Assembly (NCBI RefSeq): GCF_003985145.1
Contig: NZ_ML133539.1
Span: 49,256 to 113,255 of the forward strand
Direction of reading: 5' to 3'
From: Rhizobium anhuiense
GTDB taxonomy: Bacteria > Pseudomonadota > Alphaproteobacteria > Rhizobiales > Rhizobiaceae
DNA length: 64,000 bases
Under the pieces are notes generated by a model. The model ran no database searches. It was given only the letters and a program-made list of their open reading frames with translations, and had not been told where the DNA came from. Made by a program: the position numbers and the translations under genes. This document shows positions 1 through 8,208 of this stretch, piece by piece (the stretch's first letter is position 1; every line of letters begins with the position of its first letter).

Positions 1-236
1 GAAGCCCACCGCTTCAGACTTTCCCGTCGTTTCCCCTGGGTTACGATCTTGCGGCCGACCTTGGCCGGCTCGAACCCAACCTTTGACAGCGCATCGCCAA
101 CCGTTTCGTTGTCAGCCGACATTTCCCCGATCGGACCGATCACGCTGCCTTCGCCGTCGTCGTTCTTTTCACCATGTGGCATGCCAATCTCCGATTCCGA
201 CATCGCCATCGCGGAGATGTCACCCACTTGGGACAT
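1..236 (-). CDS. Unrecognised protein, 3' end cut by window edge
   Basis: An open minus-strand frame starts at the ATG at 236 and runs off the left edge without a stop, giving about 78 residues. It begins MSQVGDISAM, is acidic in its first half and turns basic (GRKIV, GKRRESLKRW) toward the edge. I do not recognise the family. It is divergent from the methyltransferase gene to its right, so it may belong to the same accessory region. It could also be non-coding, because only a fragment can be read and no clear ribosome binding site precedes it. Confidence 0.4.
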   Translation of the reverse strand, partial: MSQVGDISAMAMSESEIGMPHGEKNDDGEGSVIGPIGEMSADNETVGDALSKVGFEPAKVGRKIVTQGKRRESLKRWA

Positions 237-546
237 GCGCCATATTAACCCGTTTGGCCGCTTGCCTGAAGGGCGTCCTGCAACGAGCGCGAGGAGAACC
301 ATGGAGCAGATGAGCACGTGGTTGGCGGCATTGCCACTGACGGTGCCGCCGACGGAGCGTTCAGGCCCAAGCCCGTGCAGAGGTATCCGCGCGAAATGAG
401 GGTTCCAATGCCAGCGCGGTCGAGTCGAAACGCACGATGCGCCTGAATTATCGTGTCGCTCGTATTTGAATGAATCCTTTCCCGGGCTTTTAAGACCTGT
501 GCCGCTACGACACACCCAGTCGTCGAATACAGCGGTATGGGACACA
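237..546. other. Intergenic region before the methyltransferase gene
   Basis: These 310 bases lie between the divergent starts at 236 and 547. No confident gene, terminator or transposon end is visible. They should hold promoters for both flanking genes. I looked for copies of the short repeat found near the other end of the element (CGTTGGCCA at about 19.6 kb) and found only partial TTGGC matches. Confidence 0.3.
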
Positions 547-2457
547 ATGAATTCTAAGGCAGAAGCACTGGCAGCAGCGAAGAAGCGGATCATCGCGCTG
601 CAAAAGCAGATGGTGACACGAATCCTGGAGATGGCTGCAGAAGTCGAAAAGCTCGCTAGTGCGACGACAGAACGCGAAGCCCGTGAGTTCTTGCGCGTCA
701 CCTGCAATATGCCGTCATCCGAGCTGTCGACCTATGTGCGCTTCCAAACCACGCTGAAGGGCAACGAGCAACTGCTCGAGAGTTCCAGGGTGTCTTTTCC
801 CGTGGTGAAAGCTTTGGTCTCCGCCGACCCAGCCACCCGCAAGGAAGTCCTTGAGCGAATGGAGATCGGCGCCCGGATAGATACCACCGAGATATCTCGC
901 ATTCGCAAGCGTCTCCAGGAAGCTGCCCTTACGCCGGGCCAGGTGCTGGCAGCGCGGAATGGAAAAAAGCTCGCAGCCGCGGCACGCAGGAATACGGCTG
1001 ACGCCGTCACAAGCTTCCAGGAAGTCCTTTACGCATTCTCCGAAGGATTGATAAACGAGCGTGATCCCGAGAAGATGGTTTCGGATGACGTCCGTCAGGG
1101 CGCGGCACAGATCCGGCGAGCATTCGAATCCTTGTTCGGAACTCGTCACGGGACGGTGGATCAGACGAAACCGGGCACATCCGCGCATGAAATGGCCCTC
1201 GCATACGAGACGCTGAAAAACCTCGAAGACGGAACTCTCGCCATGCCGAGGAACAGAGCGCTTCGCCATCCGGGTCTTGTCGCTCTTCAAAATCTCACGG
1301 GACGCTCGCCCGAAGCCTACAAGCCGGAGCGCCCTCCTCTCCGGCAGGGACCGCCCGCCCATCATCGGCTGAAGGCAATCGAAATATGTGCTGGTGCCGG
1401 CGGCATGGCGATTGGATTGGATAGAGCGGGGTTCGATCATGTCGCGTTGGTCGAATATGACGAAAATGCCGCCGCAACACTCAGGCTGAACAGACCCAAC
1501 TGGAACGTGATCGAGAGCGACATTCGGGATATCGACTTCCGGCCGTATCGACAGATGGACATCGACCTCGTGGCTGGGGGCCCTCCATGCCAGCCCTACT
1601 CGTCCGACGGATATGGTCTGGGTAAAGATGATCCCAGGGATCTGCTCCCTGAAACTGTCAGGGTCGTTTCCGAAATTCGTCCTCGGGCATTTCTCTTCGA
1701 AAACGTCGATGGACTATTGCATGCTCGACACGCGGATCACGTGGCCGAAATTCTTCGCGGATACCGTGAGTGCGGCTATAATGTCGAGATTCACAGGATC
1801 AAGACTGAAAACTACGGTATAGCCCAGGAGCGAAATCGAGTGCTGCTCGTAGGCCTTCGAAAGGATGTGACGGGCGCGTTTCGCATGCCGCCAAAGTTCG
1901 CAGGCCGCCGCCTTAACTTAGGCGACGCGCTGATGGATCTGATGGCCGCGAACGGTTGGACGGGCGCGCGTGAATGGGCGCGTGACAGACGTGAGCAACC
2001 AGTCTTCGACCGCCAAGGCAACGTCGTCGCACGAGGCGCACTCGCCTCCACGATTGTAACCAGGCGAGGCCTTCCACGAGCGAAAGAGGCGGCCCGCTGG
2101 GGCGCAAAGTGCGTCGATATTGCGGGTCTGCCAGACCTGGCCCCGACCGACGAGCAGGCTTCGAAACCTGGGTTCATGCCCGCCCTCACCGCTCGCATGC
2201 GTGCCCGGCTCCAGGATTTCGAGGACGATTGGAGTTTCGTCGGGGGCAAGCAAGCCGTTGCAGACCAGATTGGTAATGCAGTCCCTCCCAGGCTGGCGCA
2301 GGCGGTCGGCTTGGCAATCTTCTCCTCCATCGAGGACGTTAGCTGGGACTGGGAAGCGATGCTGTGGCCGGAAGAAAGCCGTCGGATGCATATGGTGCCG
2401 CCGCCGCTGCAGTTCGAAGGCGTCGTCGCTGAACCTCTCGTATCTACGGCAACGTGA
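547..2457 (+). CDS. DNA (cytosine-5) methyltransferase, C5 type, complete motifs
   Basis: This 636-residue protein should transfer a methyl group from S-adenosylmethionine to carbon 5 of cytosine. The first 280 residues form a helical extension not found in minimal Dcm enzymes. The catalytic domain then shows motif I (ICAGAGG), motif IV with the catalytic cysteine (GGPPCQPYS, Cys348), motif VI (FENVDG), motif VIII (QERNR) and motif X (DQIGNAVPP), with a target recognition region between VIII and X. An in-frame start at 466 exists, but MNSKAEAL at 547 begins the sensible coding sequence. The gene is convergent with the giant ATPase and has a degenerate paralogue at 8.2-10.5 kb, so it probably supplies the modification function of a linked defence module. 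Sequence specificity cannot be read. Confidence 0.93.
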   Translation: MNSKAEALAAAKKRIIALQKQMVTRILEMAAEVEKLASATTEREAREFLRVTCNMPSSELSTYVRFQTTLKGNEQLLESSRVSFPVVKALVSADPATRKEVLERMEIGARIDTTEISRIRKRLQEAALTPGQVLAARNGKKLAAAARRNTADAVTSFQEVLYAFSEGLINERDPEKMVSDDVRQGAAQIRRAFESLFGTRHGTVDQTKPGTSAHEMALAYETLKNLEDGTLAMPRNRALRHPGLVALQNLTGRSPEAYKPERPPLRQGPPAHHRLKAIEICAGAGGMAIGLDRAGFDHVALVEYDENAAATLRLNRPNWNVIESDIRDIDFRPYRQMDIDLVAGGPPCQPYSSDGYGLGKDDPRDLLPETVRVVSEIRPRAFLFENVDGLLHARHADHVAEILRGYRECGYNVEIHRIKTENYGIAQERNRVLLVGLRKDVTGAFRMPPKFAGRRLNLGDALMDLMAANGWTGAREWARDRREQPVFDRQGNVVARGALASTIVTRRGLPRAKEAARWGAKCVDIAGLPDLAPTDEQASKPGFMPALTARMRARLQDFEDDWSFVGGKQAVADQIGNAVPPRLAQAVGLAIFSSIEDVSWDWEAMLWPEESRRMHMVPPPLQFEGVVAEPLVSTAT

Positions 2458-2635
2458 AGGCGCTCCCCCCTCCTCTCTTAAAGCGTGGCGCGGCTGCGTT
2501 CTAGCCGCAAGCTACATGGGGCGTGGGCTTGATCAATCGCTTTGCGCAAGTAGCTGGCATCAGCTCGGCTTGGATGCAATATCTGATTGGGGCCGTATTC
2601 GGTCGGCATCCCCGTCGCTCTTCGCCGGCCACGCC

Positions 2636-5600
2636 TCATTGCCGCTCGAAGCGATAGCGCACCGACCCGCCCCGTAGCACGCGGAACCGATCGCGAGTAT
2701 TAGGGGCAGCCGGGTTCGACAGCGGCAGCACGCGCCATTGGGCGGGATTGAACACGAACGGGACGTAGAGGATACGGTAGCGCCGCTTTCGCTCGAGGCT
2801 CGCACTGCCCGCGACCTCGAGTTCGCGGGCAGTAAGCTCGAATTCGCCGCCCGCATCCATCGCGGACTTCACCTCGTAGAGCCATTCGTTGCGCTCGGTA
2901 ACGACCCGGAAATCATAACCGAGGTTATCGTCGCCGGCGGAACCCGTGCAGAAAGCAGCGCGGTTGCACGAGACCCAGCAGGCATCGGACATTTCCTTCG
3001 GATGCCGCCTACGCAGATATTCACGGGCGAGCCACTCGCTCGCTATACCCATCGCGGTCTTCACCGCCTCCGGCGGCTGGGTTCGCCACGACTGACCGCC
3101 ACCTCCCCCGCCGCCGCCGGGCGTTCCCGGTACGCGCTGATCCTGCAGGCGTAGTCGCGGGGCGCGGCTACGGGTGTACCAGTCATCGCCTTTCTCGATC
3201 GCGGCGCCGGCAAGCTGCTCGAACCGCCGGACGAAATCTGCCGCGCCCGCGTCGAGATCCTCTTCCGCGAATCTGACGGTGCGCCGCGCGACCTCGGTTT
3301 TCCTCTTCGCCTCGCGCGCCTCGATCGCATCGCGTTGCAGATCCTCGGGAACTAGCCCAAGGCGCGCGAGATCGGCGGAGAGCGGCATTCCCGCTGGCCA
3401 GGCTCCCACGCGCGCGTAAAATTCCGGAAGCCGTGCCTGGTCCACCTTCTCGAAGTCGAGCAAGCCAGCCTCGTCGAGCGTGCGGACCATCGTTTGTGGG
3501 TCGGCAGCTTCGATCGACTCCGGCACCGCTGTGTCGCTCTTGCGGCACCAGGCGCGCGCCATTCCCGCGAGGTCATTATGGTTGGCAAGTACGAGCTTGC
3601 GGTTGTCGGCGGCGACACGGTCAAGCGGCGGGAGGTCGATCTCCGAATCGTCCGGACCCAGAAGCTCTGCAGCCGCGGCCGCCGCGCGTACGGCCACGAC
3701 CTCGCGGGTGAGCACTTCGAGAACCCGAAGCCACGCCGGGTCGAATGTCACGAAGTCGAGGCGCCGTGCGGCCACATAGGGGGCGAGATCCTCACCCGCG
3801 GCCCATATGCTTGCAAAACGGCGACGGACGCGATCGAGCAGCTCCGGTTTGAGTTCGCCGAGATACACCTCGAACATGCGCCGGAAGTCGTTCTCGTCGT
3901 TGAGTGGAGGATACCCCAGGGATGCGAGCGTTCCAGCATAGGCCACGAAATCGAACCCCATCGCCCGACGGATGAGCCCCTGATTATCGGTCTCTTCGAC
4001 TGCGGCAAGCAATCTGTCAACGATCGTCTTGTCGAACTGCACGGTAACCCATGCACGCAGGTTCAGCGACGGACCGAACCGCTCGTGCAATTCTTCGAGC
4101 TCCCTGGCGCATTCGAGCCCCCGGAGATGAGCAACGACGGGAAGCAATGCGCGCACTCGCCATTCCACGCCGCTGCGGGTCGCCGCGAAATGATCGCGGA
4201 TGATGCTCTCGTCGCGTTTGATGGCGCGTGCATAGTGCGCCTCGGTCGGTTTCCCGGCGCCGCCGAAACCCGCCCGCTTCAGACGTTCGAGTATGATTTC
4301 GAGCGTGTTGCGCCGCACCCCCATCAATTTGGTAATGGACGGCGCCGCCTCGCAGAGCAGGTCTAGTCCTATCGCGGCGTCAGCGACCAGCACGAGGGTC
4401 GGCGATTTGGGATGAGCGACTGGCTGGGCGCGCTCGTCGCCACGTGCGTGCGCGAGTTCGCCACCAATCATCAGCGCAAAGCTGGCGCAGCGCCGTAATC
4501 GAATTTGGCGCAGGCGGCGCTCCAGCTCGTCGGGCGGTATGGTCCGAAATTCGAGGGGGTCGCCCAGATATTCGTGCGCAAGGACGGCAGCATCGACGAG
4601 CCAGGCGAGCGCGTCGGCGACGAGCGGAGGGTCATTCGGTGCGGGTTCGAAGTCTTCTCCATCAACGATGAGGCGTACATCGTTCGAGTCTGCAACCTGC
4701 ACCCGAAAGCCACCCACAGCCTGAATAAGGCCGGCGATCGCCGCGGCGTCATTCTCGCCGACATCGAGCACCGCTTCTCCGCGATCTACCAGGGCCCGCG
4801 CCGCGAAACCCTGCCGTTCGCTGGTGATGTGGACGAGCGGCGGATCGGTCGGGTCCGGACGACAGAGTTCGAGACTCCCCATGCGCTCGACGACCAATGA
4901 AAGCGCTGAGGGCAACGAGCCTTTAGTTTCCGCGATGTCGCTCCAGGCTCGGCGCAACTGGTCGCGCAGATCGCGGCGCTCGGCGGCCGAGAGGTCTTGG
5001 AGACTATCCGCGAGCGAGGCGAGGCGCGCGGCCGCATTGTCGCGGCTCGACCAGTCGCGCAGGCCGATGCGGGGGTCGAACAGGATCGCGGGCAACGCCG
5101 CGCGGGCGCCGACCTCGGATTGGAAGCGCGGAACGAATCGCGGCGGCGGCTGGCGGGCAGCGGTCGTCGACCAGCTCGCATCGGGCGCCGCGAAGACTAT
5201 CTCATCCTGCTTCGTGCTAGCGACCCAAGATGCGGTGGCTAGAAACACCGCGAGCGGCGTGGGAAGCGCGACCCGATTGTGATGGCGATAATGCTCGACT
5301 GAGAACTGGAAATATTTGTCGCCGTGGTCGCGGAGAAAAGTGACGATGAGATCGGAGAACGCGGCGCGGGCGTCTACGGACAGCTCGGCATATTCGGTCT
5401 GGCCCGGCAGCCTCCAGATCTCGCCGATCAGGTCGTATTCGGTGTAAGGATTCTGAAAGCTGGTTGAGCCGACCCTAGCGACCCACGCTCTGTCGAAGCC
5501 ATGCTTCGCCGAGACGGTGGAGAGGATACCGTTCCAATAGCCGCTTGCCGTCCCTCTGCGCCGGATGTCGGCAGCGAGCTGCGGAAGGCCGTCGCTTGTT

Positions 5601-7921
5601 CCGAGCAAGGCAAGAAAGCGGGCCCAGTCTTCGCGCCGATCGTCCGCGGCGGCCCGCGGCCAATCGCCAAAGCTGACCAGCAGACGGTCGCGCCCCCGAG
5701 CGCAATCGGGCGAGACGGCGGCTGCCTCAACGAAATATTGTTCGACGGTTCTGCCAAGCGATGTCCAGGAGTTCGAGAAGAGCGCGGACCCTGCCCTGCT
5801 CCATCCGCCGAGGGTCGGCACCGACAGGTCGGCCGCGCGCAGAGCTTCCTCGATATGCTTCCCACCCCCGCCGCGCCACACCTTGAACGACCAGAGCAAG
5901 GCTTCCTTGCGCTGAAGATTGCTCGCTTTCGGTTCAAGAGCACCCTTCAGTGAGAGCAGCACGTCGAGCGGATCGTAACCCCTGAGGAGGCCGGCATTCT
6001 CGAATGCGCGCTGGGTCGTCTCGGTTAGAGCGATCGCGTCGCTTAGGAACCGGAATTTGCGCTTGAGCGACGTCGGCGGGCTGGGTGGGCCCTCGCCGCG
6101 ACGGCCGCGCCCGCTCTTCGATCGGACGAATACCGGAGGGGCGCCATCGCGGCCCCTTGCCGTTGCCGCAAGGAGCTTGCCATCGGCATCGACCAGTATC
6201 TTCCTGCCCTCGAGCAACGACATTGGGAGAGCAGCCGCATTAAACACCGCGTGGACATCGTCAAGAAATGACTTCCACCGGCTCGGCGGGGTCCGGCGCT
6301 CGCGCGCGAGCCAGTCGGCCACCGCTTCGGTCCATCCGCACAGCGCCTTGTCGGACAGCTCCAGGGGCAAATTCACCGACGCGGCAAGCGCCTTGATACG
6401 CGACACGCGATCGGCGCCGAGCGTATCGGCAAGAATATCCGCGCCGGCGATCTCCGCGAGTCGCCGCGTGGTTATCTGACGCGTTTTGACGTCCGGCCAG
6501 ACGTAAAGTGTCTCGAAGCTCGCCCAGTTCGACACCCCCCCAGAAACGACGGGCCAAATCGCGGCTTTGTCGACCGCGCTTTCGATACTTCGGAAGGCGG
6601 CAAGCAATTTCGGAGTATGAGGCGGCATCCAGGCAGCGAGGTCGACGACGGCTGTCGGCGGCAATTCGATGCCGCGGTCGACGATTTCGGTTGCAGCTAT
6701 CGCGCAGACGGTGGCAGCCGCCTCGAGCAGGTGTCTGTTGAGCGGTAGATCGGGCTTGATAGAGCGGCGATCGATGTCGGCGAAGAAGGGTGCATCGATA
6801 TGGCCGGCTATCGGCGACGTCGCATTTTCGCTCATCGGCAAGAAATTGTAGAGACGCCCGGCCGCCCCACGCCCAAAGAGCGGTACGGCGATCGACACGA
6901 CCGCCTCACCCTGCCATTCGAGCCAACGTTTCAACGTCGCAGCAGCGTGCATGCTTGCGCGGATCGCATCGAGCAGGGGTTCCTTGGGCAGCATCGAGCG
7001 CACGAGCAGATAAGTGCTACCGTCGACCGTAACATTCGCCAGCGAACAAGCATCGGATGAAATATCGGCGATCGGTTCCACCGAACGGGTCGATCGCCGG
7101 TGCAAGACGGACGCGCCCTCGCGTGCGATCTCAACATCCAACGCCGCAAGTCGATCGAGAAATAGGAGCACGGGTGCCTTAGGTTCAAGTAGCTCCTTCA
7201 CTTGTCGTTCGGCGAGAGCAACGGCATCCTTGGACCTCAGCGGCAGCGAGATTACGGTCGCGAAGCCGGCGACCGCGAGAGCGTCGAGCGCATCGTTTCG
7301 CTCTGAGACGGGTCTGGGAACTAGATAACGAGGCACGGTGGCCGCCAGATAGCGCGCGTCCTCGGGGCTTGCGCCGATGGCGGACAAGTCCGTCTCGATC
7401 TCTTCCTGGGTCGCAAATCGGAAGCAATAGCCGTCGAAGCGGCCGCGCGATCCCGTTGGAGAACTCGAAAATATCCGAACCTCGTCCGTCAGCGCCTCGA
7501 CGCTTCGGAACCCGAGCCCCTTGTTGCCGATCCCTTCTCCGATACGCTTGTCGCTGGTCCCGATATTGATAACCGCATCGAGGTTCGATCGGGTAAAGGC
7601 TCGCCCGCGGTTAGCCACGAGTAACTCGCCGCGATCGTCAGCCGAAATCAGAAGCCGGACGGCAATTTCTCCGGTGCCGTCGAGCGTACTCGACGGGTGC
7701 GCGTCATGCCCATTTTGCACCAGCTCGAAGAGAACGCGATCGCCATATTGGGTCCCGATGACCTCGTTGAGATTCTTCAGGCTTTCATAGACCTTGATGT
7801 TGCGCCGGCGGCCTTCAAGAGCAAACTCGAGCTGCGAAGTCGCGATATTCGTGATTTCGCGAGCACAGTCCAACGGCACGAGATCGCGGTCGGTATGTCG
7901 ACGGGCATCGCTGTCCACCAT
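2636..7921 (-). CDS. Giant GHKL ATPase with C-terminal NO VEIN/DUF3883 nuclease-like domain
   Basis: This protein has about 1761 residues. The N-terminus has the Bergerat ATP-binding fold: an N-box (FELVQNGHDA, Glu66/Asn70/Asp73), a G1-like NRGRAF near 104 and a glycine-rich lid GEGIGNKGLGF at 128-138. This resembles sacsin, plant NO VEIN and bacterial MORC-like ATPases. A long middle region without recognised domains leads to a glycine-rich linker near 1600. The C-terminal block follows, with GYDF and YEVKS near 1683, the pattern of a PD-(D/E)XK nuclease core as in DUF3883. The start is uncertain: the ATG at 7921 is 13 nt from GGAGG, and a TTG at 7930 is only 4 nt away. The gene converges on the active methyltransferase and diverges from the dead one. 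I infer an ATP-driven effector that cuts or remodels foreign DNA. Confidence 0.88.
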   Translation of the reverse strand: MVDSDARRHTDRDLVPLDCAREITNIATSQLEFALEGRRRNIKVYESLKNLNEVIGTQYGDRVLFELVQNGHDAHPSSTLDGTGEIAVRLLISADDRGELLVANRGRAFTRSNLDAVINIGTSDKRIGEGIGNKGLGFRSVEALTDEVRIFSSSPTGSRGRFDGYCFRFATQEEIETDLSAIGASPEDARYLAATVPRYLVPRPVSERNDALDALAVAGFATVISLPLRSKDAVALAERQVKELLEPKAPVLLFLDRLAALDVEIAREGASVLHRRSTRSVEPIADISSDACSLANVTVDGSTYLLVRSMLPKEPLLDAIRASMHAAATLKRWLEWQGEAVVSIAVPLFGRGAAGRLYNFLPMSENATSPIAGHIDAPFFADIDRRSIKPDLPLNRHLLEAAATVCAIAATEIVDRGIELPPTAVVDLAAWMPPHTPKLLAAFRSIESAVDKAAIWPVVSGGVSNWASFETLYVWPDVKTRQITTRRLAEIAGADILADTLGADRVSRIKALAASVNLPLELSDKALCGWTEAVADWLARERRTPPSRWKSFLDDVHAVFNAAALPMSLLEGRKILVDADGKLLAATARGRDGAPPVFVRSKSGRGRRGEGPPSPPTSLKRKFRFLSDAIALTETTQRAFENAGLLRGYDPLDVLLSLKGALEPKASNLQRKEALLWSFKVWRGGGGKHIEEALRAADLSVPTLGGWSRAGSALFSNSWTSLGRTVEQYFVEAAAVSPDCARGRDRLLVSFGDWPRAAADDRREDWARFLALLGTSDGLPQLAADIRRRGTASGYWNGILSTVSAKHGFDRAWVARVGSTSFQNPYTEYDLIGEIWRLPGQTEYAELSVDARAAFSDLIVTFLRDHGDKYFQFSVEHYRHHNRVALPTPLAVFLATASWVASTKQDEIVFAAPDASWSTTAARQPPPRFVPRFQSEVGARAALPAILFDPRIGLRDWSSRDNAAARLASLADSLQDLSAAERRDLRDQLRRAWSDIAETKGSLPSALSLVVERMGSLELCRPDPTDPPLVHITSERQGFAARALVDRGEAVLDVGENDAAAIAGLIQAVGGFRVQVADSNDVRLIVDGEDFEPAPNDPPLVADALAWLVDAAVLAHEYLGDPLEFRTIPPDELERRLRQIRLRRCASFALMIGGELAHARGDERAQPVAHPKSPTLVLVADAAIGLDLLCEAAPSITKLMGVRRNTLEIILERLKRAGFGGAGKPTEAHYARAIKRDESIIRDHFAATRSGVEWRVRALLPVVAHLRGLECARELEELHERFGPSLNLRAWVTVQFDKTIVDRLLAAVEETDNQGLIRRAMGFDFVAYAGTLASLGYPPLNDENDFRRMFEVYLGELKPELLDRVRRRFASIWAAGEDLAPYVAARRLDFVTFDPAWLRVLEVLTREVVAVRAAAAAAELLGPDDSEIDLPPLDRVAADNRKLVLANHNDLAGMARAWCRKSDTAVPESIEAADPQTMVRTLDEAGLLDFEKVDQARLPEFYARVGAWPAGMPLSADLARLGLVPEDLQRDAIEAREAKRKTEVARRTVRFAEEDLDAGAADFVRRFEQLAGAAIEKGDDWYTRSRAPRLRLQDQRVPGTPGGGGGGGGQSWRTQPPEAVKTAMGIASEWLAREYLRRRHPKEMSDACWVSCNRAAFCTGSAGDDNLGYDFRVVTERNEWLYEVKSAMDAGGEFELTARELEVAGSASLERKRRYRILYVPFVFNPAQWRVLPLSNPAAPNTRDRFRVLRGGSVRYRFERQ

Positions 7922-8208
7922 GATCGACAAAGTTCCTCCCTCCCCCAGCGCTAGGCTCTGCTTGGCCGTATCGACGTTGTCCGTCCCCAAACGACAGGAA
8001 TAGCACGTAAAAGAGGAAAGCAATCCGTCTCTGCGTTATCGAAATGCCCATCCCCCTGGAAATTGCGCCGAAGCAAGGGGCGCATCCTATTGCATCTCTC
8101 CACGCGAGGTGGCACGTCCCTCAAATGGAGGTTCCCTGCAATTTTAATGTCTGTCTTCTCCGGGCAGCAACGTTCCGATGCTACCGGTCCCGTCAGAAGG
8201 GGATCATC
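7922..8208. promoter_or_regulatory. Divergent intergenic region between ATPase-nuclease and pseudo-methyltransferase
   Basis: About 290 bases separate the divergent starts at 7921 and 8209, so promoters for both genes are expected here. The right-hand gene has a good ribosome binding site (AGAAGGGG) just upstream of its ATG. No operator palindrome is obvious. Upstream in-frame ATGs such as 8044 would extend the right-hand protein, but they lack a ribosome binding site and produce an unlikely N-terminus. Confidence 0.4.

Noticed and set aside
3494..4366. 290-codon plus-strand frame inside the giant ATPase gene
   Set aside because: Antisense shadow of a long intact gene with clear domains on the other strand.
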